From Saksenaea vasiformis B4078 (Eukaryota > Mucoromycota > Mucoromycetes > Mucorales > Saksenaeaceae), in the NCBI GenBank assembly GCA_000697055.1, contig JNDT01001577.1, positions 17,461 to 81,460 on the forward strand: a stretch of 64,000 nt of DNA, read 5' to 3'. Below, one piece after another: positions 47,779 through 60,419 of the stretch (the stretch's first letter is position 1; every line of letters begins with the position of its first letter). The notes beneath the pieces were generated by a model. The model did no database searches, was not told the DNA's origin, and was given only the letters and a program-made list of their open reading frames with translations. A program made the translations under genes and the position numbers.

Positions 47779-50700
47779 CTAACTCTCCGCCTTGGAAAAC
47801 CATTCTAGTGCTTTGATAGTGTCTTTTTCGACGCCTAACCCTTCCATATACAATGCTGCAAGAGCACGTTGTCCAGTTTTGTTGCCCTGGTTGGCTGCAA
47901 GGCGATACCATTCGACCGCTTTCATATAGTCTCGAGCAACGCCATGTCCAGCCAAATACATATTGGCAATTTCGCTTTGAGCGGGCGGATAATTTTGATC
48001 TGCTGCGCTCAAAAGCAGTTCCATCGCCTTTGTGAAGTTTTGCTTTACGCCATAACCATTCCGATACATTGATGCAAGGTTATATATCCCCTGTACATTT
48101 CCCTGCGCAGCTGCTTTTCTATACCATTCAAGTGCTTGTACATAATCCTGTCTGACGCCTTGCCCAAGGCGATACGCAATCCCAAGTACGTTCTGTGCGT
48201 CACCGTCATCCTGCTTTGCTGCCTTCAAAAGCCATTCAAATGATTTTATGTAGTCCTGATCAACGCCAACCCCATCTCTGTACATCAATGCAAGCTTGTA
48301 TTGTCCGTTTGAGTCATTCTGCTCAGCTGATTTGCTATACCAGTTGAACGCTCCTTCAAAGTCTTGATCGACACCTTTTCCAGTCAAATACATATGTGCG
48401 ACCTGGTTTTGCGCCTGCAAATAATTCTGATTTGCTGCCTTCATGAACCATTGGAACGCCTCTCTATCATCTTGATCGACATTTATACCATCTTTGTATA
48501 TCATTCCAAGAGTGTACTGGCACAATGCATCGTTTGTTTTTGATCGTAGTTTTTTTATGCGTTCAGTTGCTTCCGCATCATATTGACCAATATACTGTTT
48601 GCAATCAGACGTTGACATAACTTCAGCTTGTTGCTCCATGCCGACTTCCTCACTTAGTTTGAAAGCTTCTTTGGAAGGTTTGTGTTCTAAAGCCGAATCG
48701 CGTTGTTCACAAAGATTATTCTGTTCTTCAGCCTTGCGCAGCCATTTAGCCGCTTCGATTGGATCACAATGGACACCTCTCCCGTGTCCGTACATATCTG
48801 CGACCTTGCTTTGCGCCCTTGCGTCACCTCGCTCCGCTGCTCTCAGAAACCATTTGAACGCTTCCACGTGGTCCTGATCGACGCCTTTCCCATCTTCATA
48901 TATTATCCCAACCATGTATTGTGCATCTGAATTGCCTTCATTCGCTACTTGCAAAAATAGTTCCAATGCCTGCATGTATTCCTGATCAACGCCTTTTCCA
49001 TCTACATAAGCCATTGCGAGTTCGTGCTGCGCATTCGGATCGCCCTCATTAGCTGCTCTTGTGAACCAAATGAACGCTTCAGCATAGTCCTGAATAACTC
49101 CTATACCATCCCTGTACATTATGCCAATGTTATACTGCGCATCGCAATTGCCTTGGGCAGCGGATTTTTCGAACCATTGGACTGCCTGCTCAAGGTCTTG
49201 ATGCACGCATATACCACGACTGTACATACAGGCTAGATTATATTGCGCTCTGGAATCACCCTGATTGGCAGATTTTTGGAACCATCTGAACGCATGAAAA
49301 TCGGATTGTTCTACTCCTTCGCCACAGAGATACATTGTCCCAACGTTATACTGAGCGTCGACGTCCCCCTGTTCAGCAGCTTTGTAAAACCAGTCAAACG
49401 CTTCGGCATCGTCCTTCTCCACCCCTTTGCCACCGCTGTACATGACTCCTAGGTTGTACTGAGCTTTGACGTTACCGCGACTAGCTGCTTTCATGGACCA
49501 CTGAAATGCTTCCACTTCGTTTTGAGCAATCCCCTCTCCATGACTGTACATATAAGCAAGTCTGTTACATGCTCCGTCATGGATCTGATTAGCAGCTGCT
49601 ATAAACCATTGAAACGCTTTGGTGTAGTCTTGATCCACCGTGTCGCCCTTTAGATACGCGATCCCAAGGTCATATTGCGCATTGGCATATCCATTTGCTG
49701 CAGCTTCATTAAGCCATTTAATAGCTTCATGCCTATCTTGATCCACGCCTCTGCCTTCACTATAGATAGCTCCGAGGGAGTACTGAGCTGCTTTGTGCTT
49801 TCTGGTGGCGGCTTCTCTAAACCAATGTATTGCTTTCGCATTGCTTTGACGCACGCCTACTCCATCTTGATATGCTATTGCAAGCGCATACTGTCCATCG
49901 GCATGATTCTGTTCTGCAGCCTTTTGGAACCAGCGGACCGCTTCTTCATCGTTGCGTTCCACTTCTTTCCCAGTCTTATAAGCCACTGCTATAAGGTATT
50001 GCGCATTGGCATTGCGACCATCAAGAGCGTCTGAAAATAGTTCGCATAGATGAATAAATTCCTGGGAGGCACCATACCCTTTCGCATACAAAAGCCACAG
50101 CTTGTCCTGTGCTACATGATGATCCAAAAAGCTCGTTATGTCGCTCGTGTCTAATGCGTTGGGGATGTTATGACTGATGCGAGTGGTCGAGTCAAAATGA
50201 CTGTGTGTGGAATAGCGATGTTTCATATGTTGCTTAGTTAGGAATTCCACGGATATCTTTAGGCTATTTGGTAGAAGACGGTATGTTGGAAGAAGCTCTT
50301 TAAGTTGAACTATTATGGGGTTCTTTGGAATAGACTCGATCCATCTTTTGAAGTCGAGATGTTCGGAGGTTACAGTACAACGGTCATATGGTCGGTGTAG
50401 AAGCGCAGGATCACCACCTACAGAAGGTAGTTTAGCTATTACATAGAGAGAGACAAATGAGTTGGCGTACCAATTGCTCTGTAGCGTCGTTCTTTGCGGA
50501 TAACGCTTAAAAAATCACTATCTCCAAAGATACCATTGCATTCAATTGCAATTTTACCACCTAGACTATACATTAATTACACATTATTTCAAGATGAAGT
50601 AGATTTACCTAGTAACAGATTCAGTGGATAAAAGTAGCCGTACAACTGAAACGCACGTTCGAGCTTTTCCCATTTTTCCTTCAAAGCATAGGACGCGAGT

Positions 50701-53151
50701 GCTTCCTCAACTTCATTTATAAAGCTTCTATTTGCTCGAATAGAGTCATGCAAACGAAGCTAATGGGAGTCGTCTTTCAGAACGGGCTTCAATAATAGCC
50801 AAACTAACCTCATAGCGTGGCACGCGTATCATAAGACAGCATGATTCGGCATTCGTTTTACGAACGTGGCCGTCTTCGTGTTTGAGTTGCTGATAGCCCA
50901 AATACATTCTATCGGCTGAATCAAACATGTACGCTATGCAAAATCCAAGATCTTCCATATTTTTATCTGTGACGTATTCTTCGTATAAACCTGTTGTCTC
51001 TCGAATACGTTTAGAAAGAAACGCAGCTTCGTATTCAAATGTGGTGCCTTCAATGTTCTCGCAGTCAGGATCGTGTGCTTCGACTGGGGAAAGGGCGGTT
51101 AAATGTCCGTCACTATGAATCCCTCTGTTCCAGTGATGGACTAACGCCTTTGGCAAGTCCGTTGGCAAGGTGTTGCTAACCTGGTTTCCACATGATTTGA
51201 CACACCAACGAGTGTTAGGTGGGTTTACATAACAATCCTTTGTTCCAGCAATTACAGCTGTACGGGCAAAAGACAGCCGGGGGTTTGTAGTCCGTCTTGC
51301 AACAAACGCCATGTCATACAAGGTTTGCTGTGGAGCGGTGCACAAATAGACAAGCATGCGATCTCCATTCGCATCTGTTGTCTCACTTTGAAATGCGATG
51401 CTATCCCCCACACAGACATAGCCAGAGTTATCCTTGTCCGCACCCTGTTCAGGCGGCTGCGTACCATTGCACAAAGACATTCCGAAATTACTGTCATTTG
51501 TCGTGTGTCGAATGATTTTCCTAGCCACAGTCGATAAGCTTCTAGCCTAGAAAGTTTTACTTGATATAATTTACCATTCTTGAACCAGCGATGATGATAG
51601 TTTATCTACCGTAATAGGAAAGTACTCTTGTTTCTGCGTGAAAGTGCTTGTGTTTGTTGGACTGCTGACGGAAATCTCGAAAGGAGGTAACGACAGAAAT
51701 TTCTTCGTTTGTTTTCCAGCCACGCATTCAACGCCCGGGTACAAGAGCTGCACGAAGACTACGTCTCCATATTTCACACGTTGATAGTAATAGTTACCGT
51801 TTTTCGTCATCAGACGAACAGCAACTGGATGCATCTGGTCTTCATACAAATCTTTTGACATCTTCTCAGTATCTACCAGACACAGGATACTGCCTAAGTT
51901 ATCAAACAGATTAGGCAACATCGAGGCGATATATGATAATGAACGTTCTTACTGGTCTTCTCATCGGCTCGATGTTCTACATCATGATTGGCTTTTTGGC
52001 ATTGGAACTCACACATACATGGGTTGGTCTGATGCGTATCTTGGCTGTTTACCGCAAACTTGAGAGAACAATTATAAAATATAAAATTGTCGTTGATCAT
52101 TTTAACATTGTAAATATCTTTTACTTGCAGGCGCTGCTCCTCGCTTAATATGTTGTACATAGGTTTCACGCCCTGGAATTGTACTATCTGCGGCTTGAGC
52201 ATCAGCGATTCCTTCCACTTTTGAAAATCCCCTTCTAGTAGGGCTTCTGCATAGCCTCCTAATAAAATGCAGGTATATATCTATCGAGATACAATTTGAA
52301 GACTACACCAACCTCGAGCTTCCCAGTATCTGCCATCTTCTTTTGCTCTGATAACCTCTTCTGCTATGGTATCAGTCGGAATGTTTACTTTATAGTGTCT
52401 ATCCATTTCTGCTGGGCACCCCTTATGTTCATAAACAAGCCTGCCGCCTAGGAAAGTTATAACTTTTTTATTTGTGCATCCAGAAGGCTTACATACCCAA
52501 TAAAATTTTTGAAGGGTAGTAATAACCAAATAGATCAAATATCCGCTGCAAGGCATCGTACTTTTCCTCGTTGGTTGCTGCTTCTAACGCTTCTCGAATT
52601 GAGTCTGAAAAATAACCATTTCCTCTGAGACGTTCTGGAGTGACACATATCTAATGGACGACGTTACTACTGGTTCTTCCCGCTGTAATTCTCACCTACC
52701 TCACCACAACAGATATACACAGCGGTACACGTTGTCATTTCGTTTGTGTCGTATGATTTAGTAGATAAGCATGAGTTATAACTGTTCGCTGCCCCAATAT
52801 CGTATGCAAAGGTATCGGGAAAACTGTCGTGGAATTCGCAGTCGAGCGAGATTTCGCTGTGGATGTTTTCTTTTCTAACAGTCCTTGTACATGCGTGCTT
52901 CGCGGGCTGTTTAGAGAGGGAACGGAGGTAAATCAAGTCGCAAATATCATCGTCGTGGCCAAGGGTAAACGCAGGCAACTTAGCGGTACTTCCATCAAAA
53001 TGAAGACCGTAGGTACACCGCTCGATAACCTCACTATCTAAATCGAAAGAAGGATGAATCCTATTCTAAAAGACAGATCAGCAGATGAAGATAGTCAGGT
53101 ATCTGGCGCCACCTTCAAAAATGCTATACTCCAAATGCTAGGAAAAGCCAT
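47779..53151 (-). CDS. gene B: two MACPF-like modules + 19 Sel1 repeats
   Basis: About 1,636 residues, function unknown. Exons join in frame: 53151-53113 (tentative), 53065-52700, 52650-52497, 52447-52313, 52258-51953, 51893-51575, 51520-50809, 50759-50609, 50560-50471 and 50417-47779. Two modules carry the motifs of gene A: a helical part ending in FGYYYPSKILLGG or YGYFYPLNLLLGG, then GG...W. The first is followed by KPMYNILSEEQ and beta-rich sequence with KYGDVVFVQLL and VGDSIAFQSE. The last exon runs from the second module straight into 19 Sel1 repeats (36-mers like AQYNLGVMYSGGKGVEKDDA), 12 plus 7 separated by a ~60-residue linker. No signal peptide or membrane helix. The MACPF-like call is recalled and unverified; the Sel1 part is certain. 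Confidence 0.78.
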
Positions 53152-53778
53152 AGAATAGATGGAAACAAAAAAGTTGATTCATATTACATCTCGATGTCGG
53201 GGATGGCGCGATTTGAACCTTAGTATATCCTTACTGTTGTATAGGCGCGTACAATACAAAATTGATGAAGTAAAGTTTTCTATATATATCGGACGATTCG
53301 AAGATTCTAAAACCACTTCTCTTTTTCCCAGGAAATTTAAATAAGGTTTTGTTTGTGTTCAATGAAATAGTTGATAACACCAGCAGGCTGTTAATTCAAA
53401 GCAGCTACGGTTACTGTTCCAGTTTGATGTAGCAAGAGAAATATCAAAGAAGAATGCATAGAACCGCCGCAAAGAATAATGTAATTACCGGCTACTATAA
53501 GTAATACATAAACGGTAGGCTGTAATTTAACTTGAAATCATGGGTAGTACTTCTCACAGTGGGCATATCACAGTCGGAAATAGTGACACAATATTACCCA
53601 GCTCTTACCAGAAGTGACGCCGCCTACCATTTACAGCAATTTCCTGTTAGTTTCGATAGCTTGGTGACGACCTAAACTATCGGTAATATAAAGAGAATGC
53701 GATTTTGGGAGTCATTCTAGATCATAGTATCCAGAGAACTGTGATCGGCACCGTCCAACAACAGCGAGCCGCCTCCAA
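53152..53778. other. intergenic, no gene; tRNA-3'-end-like scrap
   Basis: At 53190-53215 the minus strand resembles the last ~25 nt of a tRNA (GGTTCAAATC then CCCCGACA), but no matching T-stem, D-arm or 5' half exists. Otherwise nothing is supported. Confidence 0.5.
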
Positions 53779-54744
53779 CATGTCAGCTTTCCGAGGCTTT
53801 CCCAAACTTGCACACGCCCGTATCGTCTGGTGCAACAAGCACGACGGAATCAACGATGTCCTAATCTCAAATACACATCGCCAACGCCAAGTTCATCTTC
53901 AGCTGGCTGATTATCCTGCCTACTATGTAGAGAGTCAATCGAGTGGGTACCCTCATGAAGAGTCGGTATTACGGAGCCAGTATGGATAACTGCCTTGTCA
54001 ACGGTCGTACTGTAACCACTATGGAAGATCTCTGCCAACCTCGAACCATTCTGGGCAGTGGTGCGAAGAATATCTGCTTAGCCCCGTGGTACATAAAGTC
54101 TGCGCAGTCCATCACGCTAAAAAAAAAAAACGAAAAAAACAAAAAAGGAAAGATAGAAAACGGGGGTGTTGCATTTCTTAGAGCCTTCAAATGTTACTGC
54201 ATGCCATGTGGAAATCAAACTTGTACAGTTTGATAAACGATCTGTGTCTGAAGAGTACGAACGTTCGTTCTGGTCGGATCATGCCATGCTGAGCGTGTCA
54301 GTGGACGATGTGACGATCGCTTCCAACGCACCGATTGCAGTATCCCTTTCCGGTCACCAAGTCGAAATTCTTTTAAAAAACCTTTTACTTATTCATTATT
54401 ATCCGAGCAACTGGGTCAATATGAGTTGGACAGGTCTTACCAAGTCCGGCCATGTCAGCGGGCGCCTAGCATCGACGATTCTCGGGAATACGCTTTTACG
54501 TGGCAAAACTGTGACATTTGATCGGGAAAAGCACCAAATCGGTTTCGCAGAAGCTGCAGGCTGTTGCGAAACATCACGTGCAGAAGACATCGAGGTATTT
54601 TTATCTGTACCAGAAGCACAGGAGGATACAAAACAGATAAAGTTAACATAAGCCGTTCTCATACTCTTGGGTACTCTCCTCGCAATGGTCATGATCATAG
54701 AAAGTGCCCTGCGCGTCAAAAGACACTCGGCAAGCAAAAAATAA
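53779..54744 (+). pseudogene. aspartic-protease-like fragment followed by a stop and membrane helix
   Basis: From a TTTCTTAG acceptor at 54181, 54182-54651 encodes a stretch ending STILGNTLLRGKTVTFDREK and IGFAEAAGCC, the C-terminal signature of pepsin-type (A1) aspartic proteases. The N-terminal lobe with the first catalytic DTG is missing. Upstream open pieces (53779-53988 from ATG, then 53943-54120 in another frame) cannot be joined to it in frame. A TAA at 54649-54651 is followed in the same frame by a clear membrane helix (AVLILLGTLLAMVMIIESAL), a basic tail and a second stop at 54744. Best read as a broken gene; alternatives are readthrough or unseen splicing. Confidence 0.5.
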
Positions 54745-57072
54745 GTGACACAGATAATCCCCCTAAGATGAAACAACCTCTGCCGATAATAGATATTAGA
54801 ACTGTATATATCATGCTTTTTTTTGACGCAGGTTTTATTTTTCGAGCGTAACAGTGAAGCGCTCCATTACCAACCTGGTGACATGCCATCCATCACGACT
54901 GCTTCTTTATGGTAGGTTAATCTGCCAAAAACTGGCGGCAGGGAACCGGAAGCAGAGCATGCCCATGTACAGTGCAAATAATAAGGTTGCAAACTGGGTT
55001 AATACAGGGTCTTCCTTTCTTATTGAGTCCGGTACCGTATACCCCGTGTTAATAGATCTTCATGATGCAGTATTCCTTTCCTTCTCTTTTACTATTTATT
55101 TTTATATTTATTTTTGGTAATGTTTGTGTTCGCATTCATGCTGTAGTTGTTGGAATTAGTGTTTTCGTTGACGTTTTGGACAAAACCATTATGCTGTCCT
55201 TCCTGTAAACAATATTTACCGTCAAAAGTTGCATATCTCCGGAGATCCTTGCTTTGGTTTGCTCTTAGCACTATGGTTGTCACTAAACGCTAGTCAGCTT
55301 GCATTTTACAAAACGAGAGGTTGGACATCTAAAGATAATATTTAATGGAGCAATAGCCTATTGTGTTGCGGTAAGAAGTTGACCAATTGAAATTATTGAA
55401 GATAAATCCCTGTTATCAGAAGTAGGCGAACGACAATGACAATGCGAAACAGACTATGGTTATGACTCGTTTTTACGTTTCTGTCCGAAGGAAAGGAGCT
55501 GCATTGATTCATCTTGTCATGCAATGATTACATCATTCCCAATGCTTCATCGAAGTCTTTATGAGATACGTAAAACCGATAATGGTTTAATAAAGAAGAA
55601 GATCTATCAATACTGCATATATCCGAAAAGCAGAATCCAGCTCTCAGGCATTTGGTTCACGAAAGATTTTAGACAAGCGAAAAAATAAATGTTTTTAAAA
55701 AAAAGTACAGCAAAAATAGAAAATAACAAAAAGAAAAAAACAAAGAAAAAAAGAAAAAAAAAAAGGAAAAAGGAGCTCCTCCACCGTGGGAGGGGGCAAG
55801 GGGTACCGGCCATTGAGATGGCTAGTCCCCATGCGGCCGGGATACGGTCGTCGTCCCGGTTGCTGGCGGCCTGTATGGTTGGGACCACCTGGATGATTGG
55901 GACGGCGAGAGTCCCCATGCACATTGGAAGTCCACGGTGAAGAATGGCATAACGTTAGGAGGTCTTCGACGTCTATATGTTCATCGATCCACAATTGATG
56001 TGTTGCATTACTGTTGACTAGCCAGCGTTTTTATAGGCTCTTGTCTTGTGCAACAAAACAATCGTTATTAAGATCGATTGATCTCTTAGATATTTGATGG
56101 CGTCCTAACCTCAAACAGTCAAGTTAGATCTCTTTTGCTGATCGGCATGTGCATGTCTTTCAAAATAACATATAAGAATAGCTATAGTGGTATTCTGGCA
56201 ATAATAAGTCATCAAAGACTACGCTGATCTTATAAGTCGTTCTCTTATATAGCGATGCTCTTCTTTGTGTCTTGGCATCACGTCATGCATACGTCTATAA
56301 AATGCAAAACACTTGGCCTCAGCCGGTGAAAACCATGCGATAACAGGTTTATCATATAATGAGCAGGAACGGTACATGATCGTACCAATACAATCAGTAT
56401 TTTATCTCCTCCGGTTTGCATACAAAAAACCTGCTGATGACGTGGTTTTCACATAACATCTATGTACCTGTTGATTTGATAGTTGAGATCTTATTCTCAA
56501 AGGGTATATTTGCCAAACGTGGACAAATGATCACCATAATGCAAAACAACATATGATGACTCAGTTTTACATTCGCTTTCGAAGAGGATAGAGTAAAATT
56601 TCAATGACCCGTATTGTCACGAGTTGTTTCAGTTATCGCATCATTCGCAATCTGTCACGGGTCTGCAGAATCAACTTAGGATTTGTAAAGAGAAAGAAAT
56701 ATTTTATCGCTTGTCCTCAAAAATAAAAAGAGAGTACAATAACAACACTATTACAAAGGGTATATCTTACTATAGCCATGGGACTATCCTTCTTTTTTTC
56801 TGTATATAAGCGATATTCTTGACGACGATTGCTTGGCTGCACATCTAATCTTGTAAGTACGAAGGCTGTTGCTTTTTGATTGTGTTTGTTCTTGTTCTTT
56901 TTTGTTTTTGTTCTTGCGCTTCTTTTTTCGCACTCTAGCTGTTTTCCCTTCGTGGCCTTCTTCACCATAGTGTGCTTCTTGTTTTTCGCATCATTCATGT
57001 ACCTCTTTTTGCTTTTGTTCTTGATGGACCTTTTATTTATTGTAGATATGGATTGGCCTATATATATTGGTT

Positions 57073-57248
57073 GTTCTTGCGGATGGATTGTTCTTGTAGA
57101 TATGGATTGTTCTTGTAGATATGGATTGTTCTTGTAAATATAGATTGTTCTTGTAGATATGGATTGTACTTGTAAATGCGGTTGTTCTCGTAGATATGGA
57201 TTGCTCTCGTAGATATGGATTGTTCCCGTACTTAGATTATTCTTGTAA
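57073..57248. repeat. tandem array of a 19-bp unit
   Basis: About eight to nine copies of a unit close to TTCTTGTAGATATGGATTG, the first two or three nearly perfect, the later ones diverged (TTCTCG.., CTCTCG.., TTCCCG..). Confidence 0.85.
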
Positions 57249-57715
57249 TTAACTTCTTGAATTTGAGTTTCTTCTTGATATTATGATTCTTGCTTTCTTA
57301 TCCTTTGTTTCTGATATGTTCTCGGTATAGACGGCGTCGTTGTCCTTTTCTTTTTTCCTTTTCTCCTTTTTTTTTTTTTTTTTTGGCTCTTTTTTTCCTG
57401 AGTCGATGCTTTTGGTTTGTCGCTTATTCTTGACTTTGGGTGTTTCAAGATATTGTTGCATTGATGTGACATATTGTTTTCTTTTGTTTGTGATTTGTTT
57501 TCGTGTTTGTACTTCGTTGAATTAGTCGTTTCTGTATTTCTTTGATTTCATTGATTTTGTGCTTCTTTGAGTTCGCCGTTTCTTGGAGTTCTTGAATTTC
57601 TCGTTAGTATTCTCGTTGGTATCTTCGTTGGCATGTTCATCGGTATTTTCAGAGGTATCCTCGCCCGTGTTCTCATCGTTTGCATTCATATCACTTCTCA
57701 GACAACAATAATGGT

Positions 57716-57972
57716 TTTGGTGCGGCGTCTGGAACATCTGGCAGAAGAGATGCCTTCTAGCAAATGTGAACCGGAGGTGTTGATCAGAAAGGCAATGCCA
57801 TGAAGGTCACACATTGGAAGAATACATTGGAAAATAATGGAGATGGCAAAGACTGTAATTCAACACAATACGATCCGACGATAAAGTTTGTCGTTTTCAA
57901 GCATCCCCAATATGTCGTAGCAGTATAGAATGTGTACCTCCGGTTCACCTTCTTCCCCAGGCGCCGCACCAC
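57716..57972. repeat. interrupted inverted repeat
   Basis: TTGGTGCGGCGTCTGG with GTGAACCGGAGGT (57716-57780) recurs inverted at about 57930-57972 (ACCTCCGGTTCAC and CCAGGCGCCGCACCA). The two arms are separated by about 150 bp. Confidence 0.7.
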
Positions 57973-57989
57973 GACTCAAAAAAGAAAAA

Positions 57990-58330
57990 AAAATACTTAC
58001 CTCTTCACAGCCGAAGAAGCATCAATATGACTTCCTTAGCTGTGGAAACCTTACCTGCTTCACAGTCAAAGGGGATACCAAATAGTCCTCCTTGACCGTG
58101 GAATACCTGTAAAAGATAAGAAGTTAATAGAAACAAAAGAAAACATACTTACCTCTTCACATCCAAGAAGGCTCTGGTTGGCTTTCTTGCGACTGTGTTA
58201 TACTCACCTGCTTCGCAACGAAAAGAAAAAGACATCGAAATATCTGTTTCTCTGCTGCGGTATACCTACCTGCCTCACAACTACAGACGGCACAAGCGTG
58301 TCTCTTCCGATTGTGGTATACCTAGCAAAA
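57990..58330. repeat. diverged repeats with splice-donor-like ends
   Basis: Read on the minus strand, four to five related blocks of about 50-110 bp each end in a version of TGTGAAGAGGTAAG or TGTGAAGCAGGTAAG and begin near GTATNCCACAGTC. They could be duplicated small exons with donors or simple decayed tandem repeats. Confidence 0.5.
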
Positions 58331-58536
58331 GTTAATGAAAACCACAGACAAAAGAGAATACACCGAAATGCCTTTTCTCTTGTCTACGGTATGGAGAGAC
58401 ACCAGTTGAAGGCGGAAGAGTCAGGAAATTCCTTCGTTCTCCACATTGCATTCAACTATGGAGGTAGTGTCTCCCAAAAACAGAGACACCGATTAAATGT
58501 ACGCGAATCAGTAAATCTTCATTCTCAGCGTAATGT

Positions 58537-59103
58537 TCAATCGTCCCAGTCCCAATCCATGGGATCCTGGGGAGTGTACTCCCAGTCCATCTCCATCACG
58601 GACTCCTCCTCCACATCACACCGTGTTTCTACGACAGGTCCCTCACTCTGCCAGTCCATATAATCGAACCGCAAAGGCTCAGGAGTGGCTGACATCAAGG
58701 AGCCATCAACACTCTCCAAGTATGATTGTAGCCGAGCACCTACAATCGGGACCTCTGTCATCATCTCCTCATCTTCGTTGAGAACAGGATCGAACTCATA
58801 CGCAAGCGGGGAGGACGCACCCTCGGTCCCACTGTCCTCTGCGAGATAAGCAGCAAAGTCTTCAAGACCTGCTTCAAACTCGGTTAAGGCACGAGTGGGA
58901 AAAGCCGCTACTGAATCTCCCGAGACAGTAGGGGAAAGGAGAGCGTCTCCAAACTCCTCGGCGTAATTAGCAGAGAAGAACTCGTCTAATTCCGACACGG
59001 TTGGAGAATGGGTAGCTGACACTGATCTAAAAGATACAGTGGGAGAGAGGAAAGGGGACAAAGCGCTGGTTGTTGTTGTTGTTGCTGTAAAGCTGGACAT
59101 CAT
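58537..59103 (-). CDS. acidic low-complexity protein, 188 residues
   Basis: Unrecognised single-exon gene starting with two ATGs (59103 and 59100). The protein is Ser/Thr/Ala-rich near the N-terminus, strongly acidic overall, and ends in an Asp/Trp-rich tail (MDWEYTPQDPMDWDWDD). Repeated LSPTVS and SPTVSE pieces occur. Acidic aromatic tails of this kind resemble transcription activation regions, but no DNA-binding domain is present and that reading is speculative. Base composition is richer in GC than the surrounding T-rich DNA, which supports real coding. Confidence 0.55.
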   Translation of the reverse strand: MMSSFTATTTTTSALSPFLSPTVSFRSVSATHSPTVSELDEFFSANYAEEFGDALLSPTVSGDSVAAFPTRALTEFEAGLEDFAAYLAEDSGTEGASSPLAYEFDPVLNEDEEMMTEVPIVGARLQSYLESVDGSLMSATPEPLRFDYMDWQSEGPVVETRCDVEEESVMEMDWEYTPQDPMDWDWDD

Positions 59104-60419
59104 AAGAAAGTCGATTTTGGTAAAGAAAGAAAAAGGAAAAAGCACCGCCTATATATATGAAAAACTCCCTTTTGTACGCGATTTTTTTCTTTTCTTTTTT
59201 TTTTTTCTTTGTCGATACTTTGCGTGTTTTTACTGTCTTCTTACAGCTTTCATCTTCCACCCAACGCGCTTTTCTTTATCTCATAAAGTGCCTCTTCTAT
59301 TTGATACGCTTTTTACTTTTTTTTTATTTTTTGTTTTGTTTACATGCCGGTCGGACCTGTGCTCCTTGTGCATCCGCCGTTGAGCTTATTACTGTAGTAT
59401 TTATGCGTGCATTGCTGTTTAGCCATGGATATCATCACAGTAACAATGGTAACACACGTAATTCAGCAGTTAAAAACAGGTACATCATTCACTTAGACAC
59501 GACCACCACAATACGTATGTTTTTTCATTCCCTTGAAAAAAAAAACCCTTCTTGAGTGACAGGTAACGCGCTGAGATTCATTTCCTTTTTTTTTTTTCCT
59601 TTCTCACTTTTTTTCCTTTGACGCGCACGGACCATCGGACTTGTTGATGCTCATGCATTCATGCGTCTAGCCATTGATCCTGTTACTGTGTCACATGGTC
59701 GTCCCTTATGGTATAATTATGGATACCATCTTGGCAACAATTGTAGTGCAACTCCGTCTATTTGGGTGCAAATCAGTGCAATAAACACGTCTTTTTCATT
59801 TCCTCGGAAGCATCGCATCATCTTCCTAAGTGACAGTCAACGCGCTGGGATTCATTCCTTTTTTTTTTGTCGCGTCGAGAAGTCTTTAAAGGCGTTTTTT
59901 TTTTCTCAAATTTTTTTTTCTTACTTCCTTTTTTATCGCGTTTGATAAGTAACATTTTTCCTTTTGTACTTCTTCCTATTCTCCCGTCGGAGGCCAATGT
60001 CATCGCTACACGATCTTGTTGTCCTGGCCAGACAAACAAGACATTGCAGAGAAATGGCCACTCTCTGCCGATGATACCGGCGGAAGAGTATTTTTTTATA
60101 CTTCTTTTATTTCTTCCTTTATCTCTTGTTCTTTTCAATCCTGACGTCTCTTCCCTTATTCTCTGATTGCTACAAAACGTGCCGGTAAGTCATGTTCCAA
60201 ATGAAATGTTTCTTATACTTTGTTTAATTTCCATAACTAGGCATATCTTGTGTTTTTGATGCATTTATCTTGGTTTTAACCCTTAATATAACAGATTTCG
60301 CTTAAGTTTTAACTTATAGAATTTTTGAAAAGTATAATAGGTGAAATAGATTAACCGAACTAAAATAATTTATCCGAACCGATTGTCCAATCATATGTAA
60401 TCTATGAAAATGTAGGAAA
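59104..60419. other. T-rich intergenic DNA with a direct duplication
   Basis: No gene supported. A segment around 59541-59600 (GTGACAGGTAACGCGCTGAG, ATTCATTTCC, then poly-T) is repeated at about 59825-59875 with several changes. AT-rich DNA continues to the transposase stop; no terminal repeat for it was found. Confidence 0.5.

Larger units (their letters stand above)
54745..58536. other. low-complexity, gene-poor DNA
   Basis: About 3.8 kb with no supported gene. It holds an A-rich tract (55680-55775) abutting a GC-rich island (55775-55935), T-rich blocks, and the repeats listed separately. Several Lys/Glu-rich open frames (e.g. minus 57737-57522, ATG, with NEDTNENTNE-like repeats) mirror simple sequence rather than conserved protein. 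Confidence 0.5.

Noticed and set aside
53188..53220. tRNA gene on the minus strand
   Set aside because: Only a B-box-like GGTTCAAATC and an acceptor-like CCCCGACA are present; the T-stem does not pair and no D-arm or 5' half exists upstream.
55607..55994. Pro/Gly-rich minus-strand frame over the GC island
   Set aside because: Only the 150-bp GC island looks protein-like; it continues into homopolymer-encoded Phe/Leu runs without splice sites that help.
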